NCBI RefSeq assembly: GCF_900215655.1
Contig: NZ_OBEN01000001.1
Span: 1 to 64,000 of the forward strand
Source: Hydrogenobacter hydrogenophilus
Lineage (GTDB): Bacteria > Aquificota > Aquificia > Aquificales > Aquificaceae
Reading direction: 5' to 3'
DNA length: 64,000 nt
Shown: positions 7,671 to 17,464 of the stretch, piece by piece
Layout of the letters: every line of letters starts with the position of its first letter
How positions within the stretch are numbered: the first letter of the stretch is position 1
Made by a program: the position numbers and the translations under genes
Notes under the pieces: model-generated
The model's database searches: none
What the model saw: only the letters and a program-made list of their open reading frames with translations
What the model was told of the DNA's origin: nothing

Positions 7671-8954
7671 ATGTCTGCTATAAAGAAAGTCAGAGCAAGG
7701 GAAGTTTTAGATTCAAGAGGGAATCCCACTGTAGAGGTGGAAGTATTTTTAGAATCCGGAGCGGTAGGCAGAGCTATAGTACCAAGTGGGGCATCCACGG
7801 GAGAAAAGGAAGCTTTGGAACTTAGAGATCATGACCCGAATAGGTATATGGGAAAAGGTGTTTTAAAGGCTGTGGATAATGTGAACAGTATAATAGCAAA
7901 AGAGATAGAAGGCTTGGAATCCACATGCCAGCAAGACATAGACAGCATACTCATATCTTTGGACGGTACTCATAACAAAAGTAAGTTAGGCGCTAACGCT
8001 ATACTGGGAGTGAGCATGGCAGTGGCAAAAGCAAGTGCGCAGGAATTGGGTGTTAGCCTTTATAGATACTTGGGTGGTATAAGTGCCAACAAACTCCCCG
8101 TACCTCTTATGAATGTGATAAACGGCGGTGTTCACGCGGATAATCCTCTTGATCTGCAGGAGTTCATGATAGTGCCTGTGGGTGGAGGTAGCTTTTCAGA
8201 AGCTCTACGCATGGGAGTAGAGACTTTTCACACCCTAAAGAATCTTCTGAAAGAAAGGGGCTACTCTACAAATGTGGGAGATGAAGGGGGTTTTGCACCC
8301 CAGCTTGAAAATACAGAAAAGGCTCTTGATATGCTCATGCTTGCCATAGAAAATGCTGGTTACACTCCTGGTCAAGACATATTTATAGCTCTTGATTGTG
8401 CCTCTTCTGAGTTTTATTACGAGGATGAGCTTTATCACCTTGAGGGAAAAAGGTTTAGCAGAGAGGACCTTTGTAATTTTTACTCACGCTTGATAGAGAA
8501 GTATCCCATCATCTCCATAGAGGATCCTATGGCTGAAGATGACTGGGAGGGTTGGAAGTTAATAACCCAAGCTCTTGGGAAGAAGGTACAGTTAGTAGGA
8601 GATGACCTTTTTGTCACTAACGCAGAGCTTCTCAAAAAAGGCATAGAGGAGGGTATAGCTAATGCAATTCTCATAAAGCTCAATCAGGTAGGTACTGTTT
8701 CAGAAACCCTCAAAACCATAAGCTTAGCCAAAGAAAGAGGCTATTCTACCATAGTATCCCATCGCTCTGGAGAAACAGAAGACACTTTTATATCTCACCT
8801 TGCAGTAGGTGTAGGTAGCGGTCAGATAAAAACGGGCTCTGCTTCCAGAACGGATAGGATAGCCAAGTACAACGAGCTTTTGAGAATAGAGGAGGAACTT
8901 GGTAATGCGTCAAAGTTCGGAGGGAAAGAGGAATTTTGGAGGTTTATCTCCTGA
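7671..8954 (+). CDS. eno: Enolase
   Basis: Glycolytic and gluconeogenic enzyme interconverting 2-phosphoglycerate and phosphoenolpyruvate. At 427 residues it has the standard length. Visible landmarks are [15 protein letters not shown] near residue 39, the metal-ligand Asp and Glu in [10 protein letters not shown] and [14 protein letters not shown], the catalytic Lys region [10 protein letters not shown] near 340, and the signature [12 protein letters not shown] near 370. It is the first gene of a co-directional eno-ftsB-ribD-fmt run. The ATG was chosen because it fits the N-terminal [17 protein letters not shown] sequence and the TATAAT just upstream. Confidence 0.98.
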   Translation: MSAIKKVRAREVLDSRGNPTVEVEVFLESGAVGRAIVPSGASTGEKEALELRDHDPNRYMGKGVLKAVDNVNSIIAKEIEGLESTCQQDIDSILISLDGTHNKSKLGANAILGVSMAVAKASAQELGVSLYRYLGGISANKLPVPLMNVINGGVHADNPLDLQEFMIVPVGGGSFSEALRMGVETFHTLKNLLKERGYSTNVGDEGGFAPQLENTEKALDMLMLAIENAGYTPGQDIFIALDCASSEFYYEDELYHLEGKRFSREDLCNFYSRLIEKYPIISIEDPMAEDDWEGWKLITQALGKKVQLVGDDLFVTNAELLKKGIEEGIANAILIKLNQVGTVSETLKTISLAKERGYSTIVSHRSGETEDTFISHLAVGVGSGQIKTGSASRTDRIAKYNELLRIEEELGNASKFGGKEEFWRFIS

Positions 8955-9234
8955 GTCTTTACCTCTTGTTTTTATGCTCGTAGTGGTTATCTTAACGGTG
9001 TATAACCTCTTTTTCAGCACCTTTAATATCTTTAACATATTAAAGATGCAAAAGTCTTTGCACAGCATAGACAAGAAGTTAGAAGAAGTTAAAAACAAAA
9101 ACGCAAAGCTTGAGAACATGCTTGATCTTGTAAATAAGTACCCAGACACATACAAAGAGAGATTCATAAGAAGATACATGCAACTTCAGAAAAAGGACGA
9201 GAAGATAATACTTTTTAGTGATGACGCCAACTGA
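8905..9234 (+). CDS. ftsB: FtsB/DivIC-family septum formation initiator
   Basis: Small bitopic membrane protein of the division complex. It has a short cytoplasmic N-terminus, one membrane span ([19 protein letters not shown], about residues 18-36) and a Leu/Lys-rich coiled coil of about 60 residues. The position right after eno matches the eno-ftsB arrangement in E. coli and many other bacteria. The coding region overlaps eno by 50 bp. ATG at 8905 is preferred over an upstream TTG at 8899 because GGAGGA lies at good spacing before it. Its likely partners FtsL and FtsQ act in the same complex; a partial ftsQ lies at the right edge. Confidence 0.8.
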   Translation: MRQSSEGKRNFGGLSPESLPLVFMLVVVILTVYNLFFSTFNIFNILKMQKSLHSIDKKLEEVKNKNAKLENMLDLVNKYPDTYKERFIRRYMQLQKKDEKIILFSDDAN

Positions 9235-10309
9235 AAAAGACATATACTTTATGAAAAAGGCTTTGGAGCTTGCAAAAAGCAGGAAGGGACTCACCCATCC
9301 CAACCCTACCGTGGGCTGTGTCATAGTAAAAGACGGAAAGATCATCGCAGAAGGCTACCACGAGCGAGCTGGTATGCCGCATGCAGAAGTAGTAGCTCTT
9401 GAAAAGGCTGGAAAACAAGCGGAAAACTCCACCGTTTATGTTACCTTAGAACCTTGCAGTCATTACGGAAGAACTCCACCTTGTGCGGATGCTCTCATAA
9501 GGGCAAAGGTCAAAAGAGTAGTAATAGCGGTGCTTGATCCCAACCCCTTAGTGTCGGGGAAGGGAGCAGAAAGGCTAAAACAGGCAGGTATAGAGGTGTC
9601 TGTGGGAGTTTTGGAAGAAGAAGCAAAAGAGTTAAACGAAGACTTTTTTACTTACATAACTCAGAAGAGACCTTACATAACTCTTAAGATGGCTCAGAGC
9701 ATAGACGGGCGCATGGCACTAAAAAGTGGTCAGAGTAAGTGGATAACAAACCAAGAGAGTAGAGACTTTGCTCACAAGCTAAGGTCAGAGGCTACAGCGG
9801 TACTCATAGGTATTAACACCCTGCTAAGAGATGATCCTCAACTCACTGTGAGAGCCTTTCCTTGGGAAAGGCAACCCATCAGGATAGTGCTTGATCCACG
9901 CTTGAGAATACCCTTGGACTCTAAACTGGTCAAGGACAAGTCCGCAAGCACCATAGTAATAACTGCGCTGGAGGATAAAGAGAAGATAGAAAACCTCCAA
10001 AAAGAGGGCGTGGAAGTAATACTTGCAGAGGCTATTGATGGAAAACTAAGTTTAAAAGAAGTACTCAGACAGCTCTATTTTAAAGAGATCATGCACCTTT
10101 TGGTGGAAGGCGGTAGCATAACCATCACGAACTTTATAAAGGAAGAACTGTATGATAGGCTCTTTGTCTTTGTAGCACCCATTTTGATAGGTGAGGGGCT
10201 CGGCATTGGACATATAGGTGTTGAGGACCTATCGCAAGCAAAGAGACATAAGCTGGTAAATCTCTACAGGTTTGGGGATGATATAGCTCTGGAGTACAGA
10301 AAACTATGA
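9221..10309 (+). CDS. ribD: Bifunctional riboflavin deaminase/reductase
   Basis: Catalyses two consecutive steps of riboflavin synthesis: deamination of the pyrimidinone, then NADPH-dependent ribose-side-chain reduction. The N-terminal deaminase carries HAEVVAL near residue 50 and [11 protein letters not shown] near 75-85 (zinc ligands). The reductase domain begins near 145 with [14 protein letters not shown] and contains LLVEGGSI near 298. Length (about 362) is typical. ATG at 9221 is preferred to the GTG three bases earlier. It overlaps ftsB by 14 bp and ends in a 4-bp overlap with fmt. The later pathway enzyme ribF is also in this window. Confidence 0.97.
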   Translation: MTPTEKDIYFMKKALELAKSRKGLTHPNPTVGCVIVKDGKIIAEGYHERAGMPHAEVVALEKAGKQAENSTVYVTLEPCSHYGRTPPCADALIRAKVKRVVIAVLDPNPLVSGKGAERLKQAGIEVSVGVLEEEAKELNEDFFTYITQKRPYITLKMAQSIDGRMALKSGQSKWITNQESRDFAHKLRSEATAVLIGINTLLRDDPQLTVRAFPWERQPIRIVLDPRLRIPLDSKLVKDKSASTIVITALEDKEKIENLQKEGVEVILAEAIDGKLSLKEVLRQLYFKEIMHLLVEGGSITITNFIKEELYDRLFVFVAPILIGEGLGIGHIGVEDLSQAKRHKLVNLYRFGDDIALEYRKL

Positions 10310-11202
10310 GGCTAATCTTTATGGGTACATCTTCCTTTGCACTGCCGAGTCTTAAAGCTCTACATGAACACTTTCAAGTAGTTGGAGTGATCACGCAACC
10401 AGACAAACCTGCAAAAAGGGGGCTTAGACTTACACCACCACCAGTAAAAGTAAGCGCTTTGGAGTTAAACCTTAAAGTACATCAGCCAGCTACTAAAAGC
10501 CAAGTTCGTGATATACTTTTGGAACTCAAACCTGACTGTGTCGTTGTGGTTGCTTACGGAAAGATTCTAACAAAAGAAATTCTCCAGATTCCACCTTATG
10601 GGTGTATAAACCTTCACGCTTCCTTACTTCCTAAGTACAGAGGTGCATCACCCATACAGAGATGTCTTATGGCAGGTGAAAAGCTAACAGGCAATACAGT
10701 TATACTTATGGACGAAGGTATGGATACTGGAGACATACTGAGTGCAGAAGGCTTACCAGTAGAAGAGGATGATAACTTTGTGAGCCTAAGCGAAAAGCTT
10801 TCCACAAGAGGGGCAAAACTGCTTGTTGATACTCTAAAAAGATGGTTTGCAGGTGAGATAAAACCCATACCACAAGCTCACCAAGAGGCAACTTATGCGC
10901 CTCCCATTCTAAAAGAGGAATACCGCATATGTTGGAAAGCACCCGCAACTAGCGTAAAAGACAGAATAAGGGGACTTTACCCTGACTGCTATACCTTTTT
11001 AGAAGGAGGGGAAAGGATAAAGATCCTGAAGGTAAAGGTGTGTGAGGAAGGGGGAGAACCCGGTGAGGTTATACACGAAAAAAAACTTCAGGTTGCCTGC
11101 GGTGAAGGTTCTGTTGAAATCCTTGAGCTTATAAACCCAAAGGGTAAAAAAGTCAGTGGTGAGGACTTCATGAGAGGTTACAGACCAAAAAAGTTGCTTT
11201 AA
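10306..11202 (+). CDS. fmt: Methionyl-tRNA formyltransferase
   Basis: Formylates initiator Met-tRNA using 10-formyltetrahydrofolate. The catalytic Asn-x-His is in [17 protein letters not shown] (about residues 101-117) and the Asp is in GMDTGDIL near 140. The C-terminal tRNA-binding domain ends YRPKKLL. 298 residues is slightly shorter than E. coli Fmt. The start codon overlaps the ribD stop by 4 bp. Its 3' end shares a TTAA with the convergent birA gene, so both stop codons are formed from the same four bases. Confidence 0.97.
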   Translation: MRLIFMGTSSFALPSLKALHEHFQVVGVITQPDKPAKRGLRLTPPPVKVSALELNLKVHQPATKSQVRDILLELKPDCVVVVAYGKILTKEILQIPPYGCINLHASLLPKYRGASPIQRCLMAGEKLTGNTVILMDEGMDTGDILSAEGLPVEEDDNFVSLSEKLSTRGAKLLVDTLKRWFAGEIKPIPQAHQEATYAPPILKEEYRICWKAPATSVKDRIRGLYPDCYTFLEGGERIKILKVKVCEEGGEPGEVIHEKKLQVACGEGSVEILELINPKGKKVSGEDFMRGYRPKKLL

Positions 11203-11897
11203 GGTATGCTTCCCCTCAAAGTAATGTCTCCACTGACTACTTTCTTTTCACCTTGAGCAGTAAGAAGCATGAGGTATCCTTCTTCTGATATATCCTTGAG
11301 TATTCCCACAACAGGAGGCTCTGTGTGAAGGATAACCTCCTGATCCAAAAAGAGAAGCCTTTTCTTTATGTCCTCTCTGAAGGCTCTAAAGCCCTCTTCT
11401 TTCAAAAGGTCAAGATTCACCTCTATTTTGTCCAAAAGGAAAAAAAGCACGCAAGCCACACTGTACTCCTTCCCAGAAACTAAGAACATAGATGTAGCAG
11501 GAAGGTCTTGGGGAAAGTTCCTTTGATTTACGTTAATACCTATACCCACTATACTTCTGTTTTTGAGCTTTTCTACAAGGACACCGCATATCTTTTTACC
11601 CATTACATACACATCGTTTACCCATTTTATGCTTGTTAAAAAACCGTAATCTTCAAGCATTTGGCAAACAGAAAGTGCCACCACAAGGGGCAAAGTTTGT
11701 TCATCTTTTAGTTCCTCCTGCAGAGGAAAGCTTAGGTACAGACCACCTTCGTCTGAGTGCCAGCTCCTTCCGTACCTTCCCCTACCCAATGTTTGCCTTT
11801 TTGCACAAACTACACAGTTTAAATCTTCCCTTTCTTTTAAAAAGTCCTGTGTTGAGCTCACCTCCTCAAGCCAAACAAGGCAGGAAAACCTACTCAT
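11199..11897 (-). CDS. birA: Biotin-[acetyl-CoA-carboxylase] ligase, monofunctional
   Basis: Attaches biotin to the carrier domain of biotin-dependent carboxylases. Visible motifs are STQDFLKE near residue 14, the biotinyl-AMP loop GRGRYGRSW near 38-46, IKWVNDVYV near 93 and KKICGVLVE near 105. At 232 residues it lacks the N-terminal winged-helix DNA-binding domain of E. coli BirA, so it is probably an enzyme only, not a repressor. It overlaps bioA by 4 bp in a biotin-themed operon. Confidence 0.95.
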   Translation of the reverse strand: MSRFSCLVWLEEVSSTQDFLKEREDLNCVVCAKRQTLGRGRYGRSWHSDEGGLYLSFPLQEELKDEQTLPLVVALSVCQMLEDYGFLTSIKWVNDVYVMGKKICGVLVEKLKNRSIVGIGINVNQRNFPQDLPATSMFLVSGKEYSVACVLFFLLDKIEVNLDLLKEEGFRAFREDIKKRLLFLDQEVILHTEPPVVGILKDISEEGYLMLLTAQGEKKVVSGDITLRGSIP

Positions 11898-13240
11898 TCC
11901 AATGACTTTATGGTATCAAAAAGAGCTTCTAAGACTTTATCCATATCTTCAAAGGATATGACAAGAGGCATCATAAGTACCATCACATCACCCAAGGGCC
12001 TCATAAAAACTCCCCTTTCTCTGCATTTGTATGCCACCTTAAAGCCAGTGCGATCTCCGTAAGGAAAGGGCTCACCTCTGTCTCTGTCTTTTACAAGCTC
12101 AATACCTGCCATAAATCCCAGCTGTCTTATGTCTCCCACGTGCTTTAGTTCCCAAAACTCCTGCAACCTTTCTGACAGGTAATTTATTTTAGGCTTGAGA
12201 TTTTCTAAGGTTTTTTCTTCTTCAAACACTTCAAGGTTTGCAAGAGCTACCGCACATGCCAGATTGTTTCCTGTGTATGTGTGTCCGTGATAGAAATGTT
12301 TCATCTCTCCGAACTCTCCCAAAAAAGCATCAAAAACTTCATCAGTAGTCAGCGTAGCAGCCAAAGGAAGGTATCCGCCTGTTATACCCTTGCCCAAACA
12401 CATAAAGTCAGGTGTTATCCCCTCCTGCTCACAGTAAAACATGCTTCCTGTTCTTCCAAAGCCCGTTGCTACCTCATCCACTATCATCAAAACCTCATAC
12501 CTTTTAGTAAGTTCCCTTACGCCCTTTAAAAAACCTTTGGGAAAGGGTAGCATACCAGCTGCTGCTTGAATACCCGCCTCTAAGCTTATGGCTACCACAT
12601 CTTGAGCCTTGTCCTTTAGGATTTCTTCAAGCATCTGAAGCAAGTCATTTTTACACTCATCGCAAAGTTTTTGGTAATTTTGTTTACAGTAAAGGTAAGG
12701 CGAAGGGAGTCTTATGGTGTTGAAAAGTAGATCTCTGTAGGCGCCGTGGAAGAGCTCAATCCCTCCTAAGCTTACCGCACCTATGGTGTCTCCGTGATAG
12801 GCTTCCGATAAAGTAATGAAGATCTTTTTCCTTTTTCCTTTGTTTATCCAATACTGGTAGGCAAGCTTTATGGCTATCTCAACAGCTTCCGCACCGTCCT
12901 CCGAGTAGAAAACTTTCGTAAGACCTTTAGGGGCTATTTCTACAAGTCTTTTGGCAAGAAGTATGGCAGGTATGTTGGAAGAGCCTAAGGTGGTGGTGTG
13001 CGCTACTTTTTTAAGCTGATCAGTAATGGCTTGATTAAGCTTTGGGTGGTTGTGTCCGTGAACATTGCACCAAAGAGAAGATATGGCATCTATAAACTTC
13101 CTCCCGTAAATGTCGTAAAGATAAACACCTTCTGCTCTTTCAAAGATGAGGTTTTCTTCCTCTCTGTATACTTTCATTTGGGTAAAGGGATGCCAAAAGT
13201 ACTCCTTGTCCCAACTTTCAAGAACTTTAGGGTCAAGCAT
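11894..13240 (-). CDS. bioA: Adenosylmethionine-8-amino-7-oxononanoate aminotransferase
   Basis: PLP enzyme of biotin synthesis converting KAPA to DAPA with SAM as amino donor. Motifs are WHPFTQMKVY at the N-terminus, YSEDGAEAVEIAIKLA near 108, AYHGDTIGA near 140, IVDEVATGFGRTG near 250 and the PLP-Lys segment CLGKGITGGYLPLA near 280. The ATG at 13240 (protein MLDPKVLESWDKEY) was chosen over an ATG 51 bp upstream because AGGAGA lies 6 nt before it and family members start there. It is followed by birA. It is transcribed divergently from the nitronate monooxygenase-like gene. Confidence 0.96.
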   Translation of the reverse strand: MLDPKVLESWDKEYFWHPFTQMKVYREEENLIFERAEGVYLYDIYGRKFIDAISSLWCNVHGHNHPKLNQAITDQLKKVAHTTTLGSSNIPAILLAKRLVEIAPKGLTKVFYSEDGAEAVEIAIKLAYQYWINKGKRKKIFITLSEAYHGDTIGAVSLGGIELFHGAYRDLLFNTIRLPSPYLYCKQNYQKLCDECKNDLLQMLEEILKDKAQDVVAISLEAGIQAAAGMLPFPKGFLKGVRELTKRYEVLMIVDEVATGFGRTGSMFYCEQEGITPDFMCLGKGITGGYLPLAATLTTDEVFDAFLGEFGEMKHFYHGHTYTGNNLACAVALANLEVFEEEKTLENLKPKINYLSERLQEFWELKHVGDIRQLGFMAGIELVKDRDRGEPFPYGDRTGFKVAYKCRERGVFMRPLGDVMVLMMPLVISFEDMDKVLEALFDTIKSLE

Positions 13241-13270
13241 TTGTTTCTCCTTGACTAAACTATCTAAGGA

Positions 13271-13278
13271 ATTATAAT
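13271..13278. promoter_or_regulatory. Overlapping divergent -10 boxes (bioA / nitronate monooxygenase)
   Basis: The sequence ATTATAAT contains TATAAT on both strands: plus 13273-13278 and minus 13276-13271. Initiation in either direction should compete. Both downstream genes have ribosome binding sites, so these are leadered transcripts. Confidence 0.55.
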
Positions 13279-13305
13279 ATAAGCAAGACAAAAGAGGAGC
13301 TTATC

Positions 13306-14436
13306 ATGAATTTACCACCGCTTAAGCTGGGAAAGAAAACTGCAGAGATACCCATTATACAAGGTGGTATGGGAGTGGGTATATCTTGGGAGAAGCTTGC
13401 AGGTGCAGTTGCCAAAGAAGGCGCTGTAGGCGTAGTATCTGCGGTAGGTACAGGTTATAGGCATCCCAACTTGGTAAAAAGGGACAAGTTTGGAAGACCT
13501 ATAGGTTCTGTTTATACACACAGTAAGGAAGCCCTAACGAAAATAATACAGGATGCCAAAAGGATATCTCAAGGTAGAGGTCTCATAGGAGTAAACATAC
13601 TCTGTGCTATAACGGATTATGGTAGGGTAGCACGTGATGCTGTAGAGGCTGGCACAGACCTCATCATATCTGGGGCAGGTCTTCCCATGAGGCTTCCTGA
13701 GTATGTGGAAGGCGCAGATGTGGCGCTCATACCCATAGTTTCTTCCGCAAGAGCCATGAACCTAATATGCAGAACTTGGGAAAAGAGGTACAAAAGACTG
13801 CCTGATGCGGTAGTGTTAGAAGGTCCAAAATCTGGGGGACACCAGGGTTTTAAGTACGAAGAGTGTTTTATGGAAGAATACCAGCTTGAAAACCTATTTC
13901 CTTCGGTACTGGAAGAAGCTAAAAGGTGGGGTGGTATTCCTGTTATAGTGGCTGGTGGTGTATGGAGCTACAAAGACATACTCTTTTACATAAAGCAAGG
14001 CGCAGCTGGTGTTCAGATGGCAACGAGATTTATAGCAACGCACGAATGCGATGCACCGCTTATATACAAAGAAGTTGTACTGAATGCAGAAGAAGAAGAC
14101 ATAATACTCCTTAAGTCTCCGGTGGGCTATCCTCTAAGGGTTATAAGAACTCCTTTTGTAGAAAGGCTGATGGCAGGATACAACGGGTGGAACGGATGCG
14201 TTTCTCACTGCATAACCCCTTGCAACAAAGGTGAGGAAGCCAAAAAAGTGGGCTTTTGCATAGCGGACAGACTGGGCGCTGCATGGCTTGGAAATTACGA
14301 AGAAGGTATATTCATAAGTGGTGCAAACGGTCACCTTCTCAAAAAGCAGGGCATTATCTCAGTAAAGGAGCTTTTGGAAATGCTCACAGGGAAAAGGCCT
14401 GATCCTACAGTGGAGAGTCTAACAGTTAGTGCATGA
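13306..14436 (+). CDS. Nitronate monooxygenase / 2-nitropropane dioxygenase-like FMN enzyme
   Basis: FMN-dependent TIM-barrel protein of the NPD/FabK-like family, 376 residues. The N-terminus shows PIIQGGMGVGIS; EGPKSGGHQGF lies near residue 175 and AGGVWSYKDILFYIKQGA near 220 (phosphate-binding region). A Cys-rich stretch CVSHCITPCNKGEEAKKVGFC near 303-323 is unusual and might bind metal or form disulfides. Substrate cannot be deduced. Family members include nitronate-detoxifying enzymes and enoyl-ACP reductase FabK. An RBS (GAGGAG) precedes the ATG. The stop overlaps the next gene by 4 bp. Confidence 0.85.
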   Translation: MNLPPLKLGKKTAEIPIIQGGMGVGISWEKLAGAVAKEGAVGVVSAVGTGYRHPNLVKRDKFGRPIGSVYTHSKEALTKIIQDAKRISQGRGLIGVNILCAITDYGRVARDAVEAGTDLIISGAGLPMRLPEYVEGADVALIPIVSSARAMNLICRTWEKRYKRLPDAVVLEGPKSGGHQGFKYEECFMEEYQLENLFPSVLEEAKRWGGIPVIVAGGVWSYKDILFYIKQGAAGVQMATRFIATHECDAPLIYKEVVLNAEEEDIILLKSPVGYPLRVIRTPFVERLMAGYNGWNGCVSHCITPCNKGEEAKKVGFCIADRLGAAWLGNYEEGIFISGANGHLLKKQGIISVKELLEMLTGKRPDPTVESLTVSA

Positions 14437-14654
14437 TGGAGAGCATGGGTAAATTCTTAGCGCTCATTGGTGCGGTGCTTCTTCTGATGGGTATTATCAT
14501 GATGCTCTTTGAAAAACTACCTTTGGGACTTGGCAAACTTCCCGGCGACATAGTCATAAAGAGAGATAACTTTACTTTCTACTTTCCTCTGGCAACTTCT
14601 CTGCTTTTGAGTCTTATCCTCACTTTAATACTTAACCTCCTTTTCAGAAAGTGA
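14433..14654 (+). CDS. DUF2905 small membrane protein
   Basis: 73 residues with two hydrophobic spans (about residues 7-26 and 51-70) separated by the DUF2905 signature LGKLPGDIVIKRDNFTFYFP. Function unknown; family members are inner-membrane proteins widespread in bacteria. The start overlaps the previous stop (ATGA). The last 30 bp overlap the 3' end of the convergent trmFO. Confidence 0.88.
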   Translation: MMESMGKFLALIGAVLLLMGIIMMLFEKLPLGLGKLPGDIVIKRDNFTFYFPLATSLLLSLILTLILNLLFRK

Positions 14655-15956
14655 AAACTCTTCCAAAAAGTTCTTCAAAACCCTCAAGGAGCGTTCTGCT
14701 AAAAGCTTTTTTCTAAGAGCTTTATCCTTCACCTTTTCCTCAAGAGGTGGCAAAAGTCCCATAACCGGAGACATGGGCTCAAGCTGTCCTTCCTTGGTCG
14801 TTATATAGTTTATGAGAGCACCTATCATAGTCTCCTCAGGAAAACGCAAAAGCCTTTCTCCTCTTAAGAGCCTTCCTGCGTTTATACCTGCAACTATACC
14901 CGTCGCTGCAGAAGCAACATAACCTTCAACGCCTGTTATCTGACCCGCAAAGAATATGTTCTCCATTTTCCTCATATCTAAAAAAGGTGTTAAAACCTTG
15001 TTGGACTGTATGAATGTGTTTCTGTGCATAGAGCCAAGCCTTACAAAAACAGCATTTCTAAGACACGGTATTAGCCTCAATACTCTCTTCTGCTCCGAAT
15101 AAGTCATCTGGGTTTGAAAGCCTACCAAAGACAGGAGAGTGCCTTCTTTGTTTTCTTTTCTGAGTTGCACCACCGCAAAAGGAGTTTTGCCATCAGGAGC
15201 TTTCAAACCCACCGGCTTCATGGGACCAAAAAGCAAAGTCTTGAAACCCCTTCTTGCGAGTTCCTCTATAGGCATACATCCTTCAAAATACACAGCCTTT
15301 TCAAAATCTTTTGGCACTACCTTTTGAGCTTTAAGAAGCTCTTCGTAAAAAACTTTATATTCCTCCTCTGTAAGCGTGCAGTTAAAGTAATCCTCCTCTC
15401 CACCTTTGCCGTAGCGCGAGCCCCAAAAGCCTTTTGTAAAATCCACACTTTCTGCTTCCACTATGGGAGATATGGCATCGTAAAAGAATAGATAGTCTTG
15501 TCCTATTAGCTCTTTTATGTCTTCTGAGAGCTCCTCGGAGGTAAGAGGTCCCGTTGCTACTATGACTACTTCATCTCTGGGTATCTTCTTGACTTCCTCT
15601 CTTATAACCTGTATGTTGGGATGGCTCAAGAGCTTCTGGGTGATGTATTCAGAGAAAATATTCCTGTCAACACCAAGGGCGCTCCCTGCAGGTACATAAG
15701 CGTGCCTTCCTGCAGACAAAGTAAGCGATCCCAAAAGTTCCATCTCAGCTTTTAAAAGACCACTTCCTGAAGTTATCTCCATACTGCCAAGTGTGTTGCT
15801 ACACACAAGCTCGGCAAACTTATCCGTTTTGTGTGCAGGTGTCTGTCTTTTTGGTCTCATTTCATAAAGAACTACTGGGAAGCCTTCCTCAGCTAACCTG
15901 TATGCCGCTTCCGAACCCGCAAGACCTGCACCTATTACAATAACTCTTTCCATCAA
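14625..15956 (-). CDS. trmFO: tRNA (uracil-5-)-methyltransferase, folate/FAD dependent
   Basis: Makes ribothymidine at tRNA position 54 using methylene-THF as carbon donor and FADH2 as reductant. The FAD-binding Rossmann motif GAGLAGSEAAYRLAE is at residues 8-22. VCSNTLGSMEI near 51 and GQITGVEGYVASAATG near 335 are family signatures. 443 residues is normal length. It stands alone on the minus strand between convergent and divergent neighbours. A TAAAAT sits just upstream of its ATG. Confidence 0.97.
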   Translation of the reverse strand: MMERVIVIGAGLAGSEAAYRLAEEGFPVVLYEMRPKRQTPAHKTDKFAELVCSNTLGSMEITSGSGLLKAEMELLGSLTLSAGRHAYVPAGSALGVDRNIFSEYITQKLLSHPNIQVIREEVKKIPRDEVVIVATGPLTSEELSEDIKELIGQDYLFFYDAISPIVEAESVDFTKGFWGSRYGKGGEEDYFNCTLTEEEYKVFYEELLKAQKVVPKDFEKAVYFEGCMPIEELARRGFKTLLFGPMKPVGLKAPDGKTPFAVVQLRKENKEGTLLSLVGFQTQMTYSEQKRVLRLIPCLRNAVFVRLGSMHRNTFIQSNKVLTPFLDMRKMENIFFAGQITGVEGYVASAATGIVAGINAGRLLRGERLLRFPEETMIGALINYITTKEGQLEPMSPVMGLLPPLEEKVKDKALRKKLLAERSLRVLKNFLEEFSLSEKEVKY

Positions 15957-16034
15957 TTTTTATTTTAATTCTATGGTCGTAGTGTCAGAAAAGGAAGTGC
16001 TAAAGGGTTATAAGTTATTGTAAGGAGGTAAACC

Positions 16035-16283
16035 ATGATATGGTTATTGATAATAGGTGTCATAGGACTGTTCTTAACCCCTTATCGCCACAGAAAACAT
16101 ACACAGCAAGATGATTGCAATATAGACAGTTTTATGTATGACTCTTCTTGTCCTTTGGATCATCATTTTTACCACGAAAACAATCCGTGGGTGGATGATT
16201 GCGACATATCAAGGTCCATGTACGACCCTTCTTGTCCCATGTACTGGATTTTTAACCACACGGATTTCTCCTCTTGGGATTGA
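16035..16283 (+). CDS. Small membrane-anchored protein with two Cys/His repeats
   Basis: 82 residues, not recognised. An N-terminal hydrophobic helix (IWLLIIGVIGLFLTP, residues 2-16) is followed by a basic PYRHRKH and two imperfect 22-residue repeats with the shared pattern DDC-x-I-xxx-MYD-x-SCP-xxxx-F-x-H (about residues 27-48 and 54-75). Each repeat has two Cys and a terminal His; the first also has a His pair. The pattern suggests metal binding or redox chemistry at the membrane, by inference only. A strong RBS (AAGGAGGT) 7 nt before the ATG supports expression. It is a single-gene unit ahead of metK. Confidence 0.8.
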   Translation: MIWLLIIGVIGLFLTPYRHRKHTQQDDCNIDSFMYDSSCPLDHHFYHENNPWVDDCDISRSMYDPSCPMYWIFNHTDFSSWD

Positions 16284-16310
16284 ATTGATTACAAGCTTTC
16301 CTTTGCTGTT

Positions 16311-16316
16311 TATAAT
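16311..16316 (+). promoter_or_regulatory. -10 box of metK, leaderless spacing
   Basis: TATAAT with 6 nt to the metK ATG. A TTACAA at 16289-16294 lies 16 bp upstream as a possible -35. No RBS precedes the ATG. No SAM riboswitch fits in the 39-bp gap. Confidence 0.6.
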
Positions 16317-16322
16317 ATTCTC

Positions 16323-17459
16323 ATGGGAAGATACATAAAGATGGCTGAATCACCAACGGAAGGACACCCAGACAAGCTTGCGGACCTTATTGCTGATGCT
16401 CTTCTTGACGAATTTCTCAAAAAAGACCCATACAGCAGAGTGTCCTTAGAAATTCTTCTTATCTCCGGTATGACTTTTGTATCGGGGCATGTATCCACAG
16501 AAAGTTATGTGGACATTCCTGGTGTTGTAAGGAGCACCATAAAAGAAGTTGGGTACAACAAGCCCGAGTATGGTTTTGACGCAGATACATCCGCAGTGAT
16601 AACTTCTATAGAAGAGCAAAGCCCTGAGATAGTGCTCGGTATATCCTCAGAAGGAGCAGGAGATACCGCTACGGTTGTAGGATACGCTTGCACCGAAACA
16701 CCCAATTACATGCCTCTCCCTATAAGCTTGGCTCATGCCATTTCTAAGAAGGTATCTGATATGAGAAAGGCAGGAAAAGCACCTTTTCTCAGACCAGACG
16801 GTAAAGTTTTGCTCACTGTCGTGTATGAAGACGATAAGCCTTTGTTTTTAAAAGACCTCGTAGTGTTTGTCCAACATGACCCAGATGTATCCTTAGATAA
16901 CCTCAGGGAGTTTGTACATGAAGAGGTTATCAAGAGGGTGGTACCACAGGATTTGCTACAGAAGGACACAAGGATCATGATAAATCCCTCAGGAAGGTTC
17001 GTGCTGGGTGGACCTGCTGCTGATGCAGGACAAACTGGTAGGAAAATAGTATCTGACGCTTACGGAGATGTGGCCTATTCGGGAGGAAGTGCCTTTTCAG
17101 GAAAAGACCCTACAAAAACGGACAGGTCTGCATCCTACCTTGCAAGGATGATGGCAAAGCATGTAGTCGCTTGTGGTTTTGCAAAAAGATGTATGGTTCA
17201 GATGGCTTACGCTTTTGGAGTGAGTGAAGTCTTAGCCTTTGATGTGGAGACATACGGCACGGAGGTTATAGACAAAGAGAGGATCAAGTCTGCCCTACTT
17301 GATGTGTTCCCAACAGGACCTAAGAAGATCATTGACTTCCTTGATCTACGAAAACCCATATATAAAAAGACCGCTTGCTATGGGCACTTTGGTAAGGAAG
17401 ACCTATCTTGGGAAAAGCTCACAAAGGTAGAGGACCTTAAATCAAGGTTATCTTTATAA
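16323..17459 (+). CDS. metK: S-adenosylmethionine synthetase
   Basis: Makes SAM from methionine and ATP, here the methyl donor for the many methyltransferases of the window. Motifs: ESPTEGHPDKLADLIADA at the N-terminus (catalytic His), SEGAGDTATVVGYACTE near 108-124, then RPDGK near 155 and the C-terminal GRKIVSDAYG and SAFSGKDPTK segments near 240-265. At 378 residues the length is standard. It heads the metK-dsrE-rpoZ-slt run with gaps or overlaps of a few bases. Confidence 0.97.
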   Translation: MGRYIKMAESPTEGHPDKLADLIADALLDEFLKKDPYSRVSLEILLISGMTFVSGHVSTESYVDIPGVVRSTIKEVGYNKPEYGFDADTSAVITSIEEQSPEIVLGISSEGAGDTATVVGYACTETPNYMPLPISLAHAISKKVSDMRKAGKAPFLRPDGKVLLTVVYEDDKPLFLKDLVVFVQHDPDVSLDNLREFVHEEVIKRVVPQDLLQKDTRIMINPSGRFVLGGPAADAGQTGRKIVSDAYGDVAYSGGSAFSGKDPTKTDRSASYLARMMAKHVVACGFAKRCMVQMAYAFGVSEVLAFDVETYGTEVIDKERIKSALLDVFPTGPKKIIDFLDLRKPIYKKTACYGHFGKEDLSWEKLTKVEDLKSRLSL

Positions 17460-17464
17460 TAGTA

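Noticed and set aside
16284-16322. SAM riboswitch ahead of metK
   Set aside because: Only 39 bp between genes, holding a -10 box directly before the ATG.
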